Origin: Anaeramoeba ignava | Lineage: Eukaryota; Metamonada; Anaeramoebidae | Reading direction: 5' to 3' | Assembly: GCA_028826165.1 (NCBI GenBank) | Contig: JAPDFW010000138.1 | Location: forward strand, 1 to 64,000 | DNA: 64,000 nt | In this document: positions 33,963 to 44,700 of the stretch, in pieces | Layout: the number at the start of each line of letters is the position of its first letter | Position numbering within the stretch: the stretch's first letter is position 1 | Program-made: the position numbers and the translations under genes | The notes under the pieces: model-generated | The model's input: the letters and a program-made list of their open reading frames with translations, nothing else | Database searches by the model: none | What the model was told of the DNA's origin: nothing

Positions 33963-35087
33963 TTAAATCCAAATATTTAAATCATTTCCAGGAAAGATTG
34001 ATTTAATCTTGAAATTTTTAATATTTTCAATATTTTCAATATTTTCAATATTTTCAATATTTTCAATATTTTCAATATTTTCAATATTTTCTTTTTCTTT
34101 TTCTTCAGTGTTAATAAATTCACAAAAAAAAGAAGAACAAAAAAGTTTTGCATTTTCAAGAAAAATAGGATAATTTGGTTGAGAATGACCTAAAGGCAAA
34201 CCAATAAAAACTGGAAAAATTTGATTTTGAACTAAATTTTTTAATTTATTGGAAATTTTAATATAATATTCCATTTTATCCTTTTCAGATTTTTTTTTGT
34301 TTGCCAAACAATTTCCAATAATCAAGGCCTTTATTTGTGAAATGTTCTGAAATAATACATCCAATTTTTCTTCTTCATCTCCATAATCAACAAGTTCTAA
34401 AACCAAAATTTTTTTATCGAAATTGGAGAACTTTTCATCCAAATAATCGACAATAAAATGAACTAAACCAATAAAAATATCACCAGAAATTTCCTGGTAA
34501 TTTTGCATAAAAGTGTTTGCTGAATTATTTAAAGGAATTAAATTTGTAACTTCAAGTGAAAAATTTTTATGAAAAATTGAATTGATCATAGAAAAGCAAT
34601 TTTGATCAAGGAAAGAAATATCCAAGAAAACTGGTCCATGAATAACAAAAGCGAGTTTATAATGAAAGAGTAAACTAAGAACAGGATCAAAAGCGCAATA
34701 TCCCATTACAATTTTCTTTTTTTGTTGTGCTTTTTTTATGTAATTTTCATTTTCAATTTCGAGTTTTAATTTTTCTACAAATTCTTTGATGTTTCTAGAA
34801 TTTCCTCCGAAACACCAAATTATATCGATAGAAGAATCAATCAAAGCATCTGAAAATTCACTGAAGAAATCCCCAAAAGGTTCAATTTTTTGTTCTTTTA
34901 AATTTTGTATATGGTTGATTAAATCCAAATCATTTTCGAATTTTTCTTTTTTTAATTGAAGTGAAAAATTTGGGAAATTTGAATAAAATAAAGAGAAGAG
35001 ATTTTGAATTAAAGAAGGATTTCCAAATAAATTGAGGAATTTAAATCTTTGAGTTGGATCAACAATTTTAATATTTAATTTCTTCAT
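33963..35087 (-). CDS. LD-carboxypeptidase-like (peptidase S66 fold) with altered active site
   Basis: Single exon, 374 residues, without signal peptide. It follows the S66 LD-carboxypeptidase/MccF plan: ALIDSSIDIIWCFGGNSRN (about 81-99), a nucleophile-elbow region GYCAFDPVLSLLFHY (129-143), VIHGPVF (148-154), LVLELVDYGDEEEKLD (228-243) and GLPLGHSQPNYP (296-307). In bacterial enzymes the elbow is GxSD with a catalytic Ser; here that position is Cys131 followed by Ala. The Glu-containing strand and His301 are kept. It may be a Cys variant or a non-enzymatic relative. Bacterial enzymes cut L,D bonds in murein peptides, a substrate meaningful here only from food or symbiont bacteria. An eight-copy IEN repeat sits near the C-terminus. 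Bacterial transfer is possible but untested. Confidence 0.72.
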   Translation of the reverse strand: MKKLNIKIVDPTQRFKFLNLFGNPSLIQNLFSLFYSNFPNFSLQLKKEKFENDLDLINHIQNLKEQKIEPFGDFFSEFSDALIDSSIDIIWCFGGNSRNIKEFVEKLKLEIENENYIKKAQQKKKIVMGYCAFDPVLSLLFHYKLAFVIHGPVFLDISFLDQNCFSMINSIFHKNFSLEVTNLIPLNNSANTFMQNYQEISGDIFIGLVHFIVDYLDEKFSNFDKKILVLELVDYGDEEEKLDVLFQNISQIKALIIGNCLANKKKSEKDKMEYYIKISNKLKNLVQNQIFPVFIGLPLGHSQPNYPIFLENAKLFCSSFFCEFINTEEKEKENIENIENIENIENIENIENIENIKNFKIKSIFPGNDLNIWI

Positions 35088-35124
35088 TTTAGAAAAAAGA
35101 AAAAAAATGAAAATGAAAAAAAAA

Positions 35125-35632
35125 TTATTTTTGATTTTTTGTTTTTATTGAAAAATCAATTTCAAAATCAATTTCAATTTCAAAATCAATTTCAAAATCA
35201 ATTTCAATTTCAAAATCAATTTCAAAATCAATTTCAATTTCAAAATCAATTTCAATTTCAATTTCAAAATCAATTTCAAAATCAAAATCAAAATCAATTT
35301 CAATTTCAAAATCAATTTCAATTTTAATTTCAATTTCAAAATCAATTTCAAAATCAATTTCAATTTCAATTTCAATTTCAATTTCAAAATCAATTTCAAT
35401 TTCAAAATCAATTTCAATTTCAATTTCAAAATCAATTTCAATTTCAAAATCAATTTCAATTTTAATTTCAATTTTAATTTCAATTTCAAAATCAATTTCA
35501 AAATCAATTTCAAAATCAATTTCAATTTCAAAATGAATTTCAAAATCAATTTCAAAATCAATTTCAAAATCAATTTCAAAATCAATTTCAATTTCAATTT
35601 CAAAATCAATTTTAAAAGTCAAAAGTCAAAGT
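35125..35632. repeat. CAATTTCAAAAT tandem array downstream of phospholipase B copy 1
   Basis: About 450 bp made of CAATTT and CAAAAT hexamers in irregular order, ending in AAAAGTCAAAAGTCAAAGTC. The same array and end lie at 37,938-38,387, so the two arrays flank the duplicated phospholipase unit. Protein-like frames on both strands are artefacts. Confidence 0.85.
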
Positions 35633-35636
35633 CAAA

Positions 35637-37711
35637 TTATTGAGAATCATTAAATTGGAAAAGAACCCAAGGAAATTTAATTGTATCAGGAATATCCAAA
35701 TGAATCCAAGAAGAAAAAACGGGATTATCAAAAGTAAAAGGAGGTAAATCAACATAAGTAGGTGAATTAATAATCCAAGAACTCATTTGATTTTGAAAAA
35801 GTTGAAAAGAAGTAACTTTAGAATCAACAGCTCCAGTTGGAAAATTTTCTGTTATATCAGCTCTTGAAGCGATTGCAAGACTAGGATCTCCATGACTTAA
35901 TGGATCATTTAAATAATCATTATATCTCATCATTTCCTTCATATCTTCTATTGTTTTTATCATTGTTTGATTTCTTCTAAAAATATCTGCTCTTGAACAA
36001 TTTTCATATGAATATTGTTCTGGTCCATATTTTTCTTTTCTTGCTTCATATCCTGTTTCATTATAGATTTTCTTTGAAAATGGAATCTTTTCGAATTGAT
36101 TTAAATTAAAATTAAATTAAATTAAATTAAATTAAATTAAATTAAATTAAAATTAAAAATAAAATTAAAATAAAAAATTAAATTAAATTAAATTAAATTA
36201 AATTTAAATTAAATCAAAATTAAATAAAAATTAAATTAAATTAAATTAAATCAAAAATTAAATTAAATTAAATTAAATTAAAATTAAATTAAATTTTAAA
36301 ATTAAAATTAAATTAAAAATTAAATTAAATTAAATTAAAATTAAATTAAAATTAAAATAAATTTAAAATTAAATTAAAATTAAAATAAAATTAAATTTAA
36401 ATTAAAATAAAATTAAATTTAAAATTAAATCAAAATTAAATTAAATTAAAATTAAATTAAATTAAATTAAAATAAAATTAAATTAAATTAAATTACATTA
36501 TAAGAAGGCCAATAAGAATAATTTCTAAGAAATTCAGTTACATCTTGATAATAAAAATATCCTGGTTCTGTTTCAACAATATAAAGTGTTCCATCAATTA
36601 AATCATTTAATTTAGATTTTTTAAATAAATCAAATTTATTAAAATCTAAAATAACCCATTGATTATTTTGAGTTCCTGAAAAAGATTTAAGATAAAATTC
36701 TGCCCAAGAAACTCCATCATATGCCATTCTATTTGCTAAAACACCTCGCATCCAACTTAACAAAGAATATGGAGTTACTTTTTTATAAAGAGTTTGATTG
36801 AATATTGAGAAACTGGTTTCAAGAATACCAAGTCCATAACTTGTTAAATAATAATCATCTGCACTGCAAATTGTTCCAGGATAAGATGACATAACAACTG
36901 AATCGGAATAAATAGATGTATCTCCATTAAATTTAATATGATAATTTTTCATAAATCGAATTTCTGCAATGTAAATGTACCAAGTTGTATGTGCAAAATA
37001 TATTTCATTTGAATCTTTTAAAAATTTAACTAAAGCAGAACAATGTGAATTGAATAAATCTTCAAATTTAATATTATTATATTCAAATTTCGAATCTGTA
37101 AAAAAATCATTTGAAAAATCTTCATGATTATCTAATCCACAAGCTATACTAAGATCCATCATATCCGGCATATAAAGAAGAACTTGAAGCATCCAATCTT
37201 CCATTTTTTCAGATTCATTATTAACAAAATAATTATATCCATTTAATATTCCATCACTTTGATAAAGAACATAACCAACATTTCTCCAATAATCATCAGT
37301 AGCTTCAAATTCTTGTATATTTCCTCTTGTCCATGTGTCTTGAGTTGATAGAAATTTAACAACAAGTGGACTAATTGTTGAATTTGGTTGTGGAAACCAC
37401 ATTTGTTTAATATTAATCCATAATTCATAAATATATTTTTGTGTAAGTCCTGCTTCAAGAACACCTGCTGCATATGATCCTCTTTTTCCTTCTATTGGAG
37501 AGATATTTGGATTAACCCATATTTCTAATGTTTTCCATCCTGTTTCTTCATTTATTTCAATATATCCCCATGAATCTGCTGATGTGTTTTTTATGTTTTC
37601 ATACGTAAAATTGTATTCTTCATCAATAATACTAACACTTCCCCATTGTTTTATTGATTTAATAGTTTGTAAATAATAAAGAAATAAAATTAAAATTAAA
37701 ATAATTTTCAT
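35637..37711 (-). CDS. Phospholipase B-like protein, copy 1
   Basis: Two exons, 37711-36497 and 36086-35637, joined in phase 0 (SYN/IPFSKK); 554 residues. The start MKIILILILFLYYLQTIKS is a signal peptide, so the product is secreted or lysosomal. The family signature is clear: the Ntn-type nucleophile Cys224 in NSHCSALVKF, H241 in FAHTTW, MSSYPGTICSADDYYLTSYG and, in exon 2, SRADIFRRNQTMIKTIEDM and MRYNDYLNDPLSHGDP. In animal PLBD1/2 and Dictyostelium PLBs, self-cleavage before the Cys activates the protein, which removes acyl chains from phospholipids. The intron (36087-36496) is an AATTAAA array. The tandem copy is 38392-40355. Confidence 0.95.
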
Positions 37712-37848
37712 TTTTTTTTTTGCTTTTTTTTAATTAAATTTTAAAAAAGAAAAGAAAGAAAAAAATGATTTTTATTTTTCATTTTTTTTTTCATTTTTCT
37801 TCTTTTTTAAAAAATTAAATAAATAAATAAAATTTTTAATTTAAAAAA

Positions 37849-37896
37849 ATGGAAAGTTTAAAATTAGTTTTAATTGGAAATTCTCAAGTTGGAAAA
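37849..37896 (+). pseudogene. Orphan first exon of a Rab GTPase
   Basis: Codes the 16 residues MESLKLVLIGNSQVGK followed by a splice donor GTAATT. It is identical in protein to exon 1 of the full Rab gene at 40,483. About 30 bp into the intron the sequence changes to the CAATTTCAAAAT array and then runs into the 3' end of phospholipase B copy 2, so no later Rab exon exists. It is a by-product of the tandem duplication whose breakpoint fell in Rab intron 1. It keeps the promoter side and may be transcribed. Confidence 0.9.
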
Positions 37897-37937
37897 GTAA
37901 TTTTAAATAATAAAAATAAAATAACGAATAAAATAAT

Positions 37938-38387
37938 AATCAATTTCAATTTCAAAATCAATTTCAATTTCAAAATCAATTTCAATTTCAATTTCAATTT
38001 CAATTTCAAAATCAATTTCAAAATCAATTTCAAAATCAAAATCAATTTCAAAATCAATTTCAAAATCAATTTCAATTTCAATTTCAAAATCAATTTCAAA
38101 ATCAATTTCAAAATCAATTTCAATTTCAATTTCAATTTCAATATCAATTTCAATTTCAATTTCAATTTCAATTTCAATTTCAATTTCAATTTCAAAATCA
38201 ATTTCAATTTCAAAATCAATTTCAAAATCAATTTCAAAATCAATTTCAAAATCAATTTCAATTTCAAAATCAATTTCAAAATCAATTTCAAATTTCAATT
38301 TCAATTTCAAAATCAATTTCAAAATCAATTCCAAAATCAATTTCAATTTCAATTTCAAAATCAATTTTAAAAGTCAAAAGTCAAAGT
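37938..38387. repeat. CAATTTCAAAAT tandem array at the duplication junction
   Basis: Same array type and same AAAGTCAAAAGTCAAAGTC end as 35,125-35,632. It joins the Rab exon fragment to the 3' end of phospholipase B copy 2 and marks the duplication breakpoint. Confidence 0.85.
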
Positions 38388-38391
38388 CAAA

Positions 38392-40355
38392 TTATTGAGA
38401 ATCATTAAATTGGAAAAGAACCCAAGGAAATTTAATTGTATCAGGAATATCCAAATGAATCCAAGAAGATAAATCAGAATCATTAAAAGTAAAAGGAGGT
38501 AAATCAACATAAGTAGGTGAATTAATAATCCAAGAACTCATTTGATTTTGAAAAAGTTGAAAAGAAGTAACTTTAGAATCAGTTGCTCCAGATGGAGAAT
38601 GAGTAGTTATATCAGCTCTTGAAGCGATTGCAAGATCAGGATCTCCATGACTTAATGGATCATTTAAATAATCATTATATCTCATCATTTCCTTCATATC
38701 TTCTATTGTTTTTATCATTGTTTGATTTCTTCTAAAAATATCTGCTCTTGAACAATTTTCATATGAATAATGTTCTGGTCCATATTTTTCTTTTCTTGCT
38801 TCATATCCTGTTTCATTATAGATTTTCTTTGAAAATGGAATCTTTTCAAATTGATTTAAATTAAATAAAATTAAAAATAAAATAAATTAAATTAAAATAA
38901 AATTAAAAATAAAATTAAATTAAATTTAATTAAAAATTAATTAAATAAAATTAAAATTAAAATTAAATTAAAATTAAATTAAAATTAAATTAAAATTAAA
39001 TTAAAATTAAATTAAAATTAAATAAAATTAAATTAAATTAAATTAAAATTAAAATCAAAATTAAATTAAATTAAATTAAAATTAAAATTAAATTAAAATA
39101 AATTTAAAATAAATTTAAATTAAAATTAAAATCAAATTACATTATAAGAAGGCCAATAAGAATAATTTCTAAGAAATTCAGTTACATCTTGATAATAAAA
39201 ATATCCTGGTTCTGTTTCAACAATATAAAGTGTTCCATCAATTAAATCATTTAATTTGGATTCTTTAAATAAATCAAATTTATTAAAATCTAAAATAACC
39301 CATTGATTATTTTGAGTTCCTGAAAAAGATTTAAGATAAAATTCTGCCCAAGAAACTCCATCATATGCCATTCTATTTGCTAAAACACCTCGCATCCAAC
39401 TTAATAAAGAATATGGAGTTATCTTTTTATAAAGAGTTCTATTGAATATTGCGAAACTTGTTTCAAAAATAGCAATTCCATAACTTGTTAAATAATAATC
39501 ATCCATACTTCCAATTGTTCCAGGATAAGATGACATAACAACTGAATCGGAATAAATAGATGTATCTCCATTAAATTTAATATGATAATTTTTCATAAAT
39601 CGAATTTCTGAAACATAAGTATACCAAGTTGTATGTGCAAAATATATTTCATTTGAATCTTTTAAAAATTTAACTAAAGCAGAACAATGTGAATTGAATA
39701 AATCTTCAAATTTAATATTATTATATTCAAATTTCGAATCTGTAAAAAAATCATTTGAAAAATCTTCATGATTATTCTCTCTGCAAGCCACAATAAGATC
39801 AGAAATATCTGAGATATAAAGAAGAACTTGAAGCATCCAATCTTCCATTTTTTCAGATTCATTATTAACAAAATAATTATATCCATTTAATATTCCATCA
39901 CTTTGATAAAGAACATAACCAACATTTCTCCAATAATCATCAGTAGATTCAAATTCTTGTATATTTCCTCTTGTCCATGTGTCTTGAGTTGATAAAAATT
40001 TAACAACAAGTGGACTAATTGTTGAATTTGGTTTTGGAAACCACATTTGTTTAATATTAATCCATAATTCATAAATATATTTTTGTGTAAGTCCTGCTTC
40101 AAGAACACCTGCTGCATATGATCCTCTTTTTCCTTCTATTGGAACGATATTTGGATTAACCCATATTTCTAATGTTTTCCATCCTGTTTCTTCATTTATT
40201 TCAATATATCCCCATGAATCTGCTGATGTGTTTTTTATACTTTCATACGTAAAATTATATTCTTCATCAATAATACTAACACTTCCCCATTGTTTTACTG
40301 ATTTAATAGTTTGTAAATAATAAAGAAATAAAATTAAAATTAAAATAATTTTCAT
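38392..40355 (-). CDS. Phospholipase B-like protein, copy 2
   Basis: Two exons, 40355-39141 and 38841-38392; 554 residues, the same length and structure as copy 1. The catalytic HCSALVKF and AHTTW are kept, as is the signal peptide. Differences cluster: the MPDMMDLSIACGLD stretch of copy 1 is ISDISDLIVACREN here, ICSADDYYLTSYGLGILETS is IGSMDDYYLTSYGIAIFETS, and exon 2 has ITTHSPSGATDS for ITENFPTGAVDS. Both copies are intact, so both are probably functional. The intron (38842-39140) is an AATTAAA array of different length. The start lies 128 bp from the divergent Rab start. Confidence 0.95.
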
Positions 40356-40482
40356 TTTTTTTTTGCTTTTTTTTTAATTAAATTTTAAAAAAGAAAAGAA
40401 AGAAAAAAATGATTTTTATTTTTCATTTTTTTTTTCATTTTTTCTTTTTTAAAAAATTAAATAAAAATTTTTAAATTTAAAA

Positions 40483-41686
40483 ATGGAAAGTTTAAAATTA
40501 GTTTTAATTGGAAATTCTCAAGTTGGAAAAGTAATTTTAAATAATAAAAATAAAATAAAATAATCAAAAAATTCCAAAAAAAATTTCAAAATAGACTTCT
40601 TTACTTTTTCAATTTTGTGAAGGAAAATTTCAACCAACTACAATATCAACAACAGGAGTTGATTTCAGATTTGCGACTATTTATTACAAAGGAGAAGCAA
40701 TTAAACTTCAAATTGTAAAAAAAAATTAAATTAAAATTAAATTAAAAATTTAAAAAAAATTAAATTAAAATTAAATTAAAAATTTAAATTAAAAAATTTA
40801 AATTAAAAAATTATTTCCTCATTTTTATAGTGGGATACAGCAGGTAAAATAATACCTTTAAAACAATAAAACAAACTTATATATATATTTTTAAAAAAAA
40901 GGCCAAGAGCGATTTCGAACAATTACTAGTTCATATTATAGGGATTGTGATGGAGTTATTTTTATTTATGATATTTCAAATTTTTCAAGTTTTCAACAAT
41001 TAAGTTATTGGATAAAATCTGTTAATGAAAATGCACCTCCAAATGTTTCTAAAATGATATTGGGAAATAAATCAGATTTAGAAAATAGAAAAAATGTTCC
41101 AACTCGTGATGCTAAAGTTGATATTAAAATTCATTTATAAAATTAAAATTAAAATTAAAATTAAAATTAAAATTAAAATTAAAATTAAAATTCATTTATA
41201 AAATTAAAATCAAAAATTAAAATTAAAATCAAAATTAAAATTAAAATTAAAATTAAAATTAAAATTAAAATTAAATTTAAAATTAAAATTAAAATTAAAA
41301 TTAAAATTAAAATTAAAATTAAAATTAAAATTTAAATTAAAATTAAAATTAAAATTAAAATTAAAATTAAAATTAAAATTAAAATTAAAATTAAAACTTA
41401 AAAATCGGATAAAAATTTTTATTAAAAAAATAATTAGGAACTTGCAACTTCTCTTGGTGCTTTTTTCTTTGAAGTAAGTGCTAAAAGTGGAGATAATGTT
41501 GAACCAGCATTTCAAGCTTTTTCTCAATTTATTTATCAAAAGTAAATAATAATATTTTCTTTTTTTTAAATTTTTTAATTTTAATTTAAATTTTTAAATA
41601 GAAAACCAAAACCAAAAAAAAGAAAAAAAAAGAAAATTAAAATTCGTTCAAAAAAAAACAAAAAGGATAAAAAGGAATGTTGTTGA
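40483..41686 (+). CDS. Rab-family small GTPase, six exons
   Basis: Vesicle-traffic GTPase of about 194 residues. Exons are approximately 40483-40530, 40595-40714, 40831-40843, 40902-41116, 41439-41541 and 41602-41686. All Ras-fold motifs are split by introns but intact: P-loop GNSQVGKT, switch I [27 protein letters not shown] (the first four and a third codons are a 13-nt exon), NKSD and EVSAKSG. The basic tail ends KKECC, a double-cysteine prenylation site. The IGVDF-like switch and YYR motif place it near Rab1/8-type Rabs, but the subfamily is not assigned. Intron 4 (41117-41438) is an AAAATT array that begins almost directly with the TTCATTTATAAAATTAAA motif. Confidence 0.95.
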
Positions 41687-41786
41687 AATGAATGAATGAA
41701 TGAATTGAATGAAATTTTATTTCTTTTATTTTTTTTTAAAAAAGATTTATTTTGTAAATTCAAATAAAAATTGTTTCCTTTCTTTT

Positions 41787-44700
41787 TCAATTTTTAATTT
41801 TTAATTTTTTAATTTTTAATTTAAAAGCATTTGGAAATTCTTGAATCATTAAATTTGAAGTAGAAATTTGAGATTGAAAAAGAGAATTAAACTCTTGCGT
41901 TTTTTCTTGAAGTAATTTATATAAAGATGAACTTTCAATATCCATTTTTGCTTTTTGAGGGAAATTTGGAGAAATAACTTGAGTTGGTTGACCTGAATTT
42001 TGATGAACTTCAAATATTTTTTTCAAAAAAGGATTTGAATCAACAAATTGAATAATTTCTGGATTTAATTCAATTTTTTCTGAAATGATTTGGAATTGAT
42101 TTGAGATGAAATTGACATAATTGTCTTTTAATTTAAGCATAAAAAATATTGAGTTTTGAGGGATTTTATGCCGATTTGAATAATCAAGTGAATAATTATA
42201 AAGCCAAGTTATAAATTCAATTATTCTAACTGAAAGATCAATCAAAATACTTTCTTTTTCGTTATAGTTATTATTTTCCAAATTATTTAAATCCAAATTT
42301 AAAGATTTGATAATTCTTTCTGATTCATCAAAAACAATCAAAACAAACACTTGAACAACTAGAGAAATTCGGGAAAAATCACCGAAATATAAAGATGAAT
42401 TTTTGAAACAAAATCCAAAAAATTCAAATGCGTCTTGGAAATCATGGTTGATCATGTTTTCCATTCCCAAAGCAAGATGGTGAGTTAACAACAAATGAGA
42501 GTTCCAAATATTCTTCAAGTTTCTAACTACTCTTTCAATATTTGGTGGGAATGATAAGCGAGTGAAAATATTGATTGCATTTCCGTTATTTGATTTGACA
42601 TCAACATAAAAATCTGATTGAAACAAATTGGAATAAGTTCTTGAAACAATTTCATATTCCGCAGCCAAAATTTGATTATTCAGAATGCAGAAATGAGGAA
42701 AAGAAAGCAATGACGGGTCTGATTTTGTTTGAGCATATAAATTAATTTGATTTTGAACAAGTTCGCTGTTTTCTCTAAATTTATATAATACATCGTCTAC
42801 TCTTTGTTGATCTACAGGGATTAAAGATCCATCATATATTTTGTTTTTCAAATCAAAATCGTTATCATCGTCGATACCGCAATATAGTAATTGTGGATCC
42901 ATATATTCTTTTATTCTTGGGTAGTTATCAGTTTCTTTTCTTTTATTTTGTCTTGATTCTTTGAAATTATTTACTTCAATTAAGAAAGTTTCGTTCTCTT
43001 TTTTGATTTCTTCTATTAATTCTTCTGGAATAAATAAATTAGTGAAGGAAATATCTGCAAAGTTAAGGAAGTTATGTTTTTTTTGATTTTCATTTTGATT
43101 TTGATTTTCATTTTGATTTTGATTTTCATTTTGATTTTGATTTTGATTTTCATTTTGATTTTCATTTTGATTTTGATTTTGATTTTGATTTTCATTTTGA
43201 TTTTCATTTTGATTTTCATTTTTGATTTTGATTTTGATTTTGATTTTGATTTTGATTTTCATTTTGATTTTCATTTTCATTTTGATTTTCATTTTGATTT
43301 TCATTTTCATTTTGATTTTCTTTTTGATTTTGATCTGATTTTTGTTTTATTTGATTTTGATTTAATTCTTGTTTTATTTCATTTTGATTTTCATTTTCAT
43401 TTTGATTTTCATTTTCATTTTGATTTTCATTTAATTCTTGTTTTATTTCATTTTCATTTTCATTTTCATTTTCATTTTGATTTTGATTTTGATTTTCATT
43501 TGATTCTTGTTTTATTTGATTTTGATTTAATTCTTGTTTTATTTGATTTTGATTTAATTCTTGTTTTATTTCATTTTCATTTAATTCTTGTTTTATTTCA
43601 TTTTCATTTTCATTTTCATTTTGATTTTGATTTAATTCTTGTTTTATTTCTTTTTCATTCGTATTTAGTTTTGTTTCATTTTGATTTTGATTTTGATTTA
43701 ATTCTTGTTTTATTTCTTGTTTTATTTCATTTTCATTTGTTTCTTGTTTTATTTCTTGTTTTATTTCTTCTTGTTTTATTTCATTTTCATTCATATTTAG
43801 TTTTGTTTCTTCATTTGTTTCTTGTTTTATTTCATTTTGATTTTGATTTTCTTTTGATTTTGATTTTCATTTTGATTTTCATTTTCTTTTTAATTCTTGT
43901 TTTATTTCTTTTTCATTTTGATTTTTTTAATTCTTCTTTTATTTCTTCTTTTGTTTCTTCTTTTGTTTCTTGTTTTATTTGATTTTGATTTAATTCTTGT
44001 TTTATTTCATTTTGATTTTCATTTTCATTTTCATTTTGATTTTCTTTTTGTTTTATTTCATTTTGATTTTCATTTAATTCTTGTTTTATTTCTTTTTCAT
44101 TTAATTCTTGTTTTATTTCTTTTTCATTTAATTCTTGTTTTATTTCTTTTTCATTTGTTTCTTGTTTTATTTCTTTTTCATTCATATTTAGTTTTGTTTC
44201 ATTTTGATTTTGATTTTGATTTATTTTTGATTTTTATTTCATTTTCATTCATATTTAGTTTTGTTTCTTCATTTGTTTCTTGTTTTATTTCATTTTGATT
44301 TTGATTTTCATTTTGATTTTCATTTTGATTTTGATTTTCATTTTGATTTTCATTTAATTCTTGTTTATTTTCATTTTGATTTTCATTTTGATTTTGATTT
44401 TCATTTTGATTTTCATTTTTTTTCTTGATTTTTATTTTTTTTTATTTGTTTCTTGTTTTATTTCATTTTCATTTTGATTTTTCATTTTTTTCTTCATTTG
44501 ATTCTTGTTTTATTTGATTTTGATTTAATTCTTCTTTTATTTCTTCTTTTGTTTCTTCTTTTGTTTCTTGTTTTTTTTTTTTTTATTTCATTTTCATTCG
44601 TATTTAGTTTTGTTTCTTCTTTCTTCTTCAAATTCACTAATCTTTCAAAAAAATGACAATTTTCAACATTTTGTTTAAGTTCTTCATTGATATAAATTAA

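Larger units (their letters stand above)
35125..40530. repeat. 2.6 kb tandem duplication (phospholipase B gene + Rab exon 1)
   Basis: The starts of the two phospholipase genes are 2644 bp apart and the two Rab exon-1 copies 2634 bp apart. The left boundary is a CAATTTCAAAAT array and the right boundary lies in Rab intron 1, which suggests recombination between low-complexity arrays. Confidence 0.87.
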
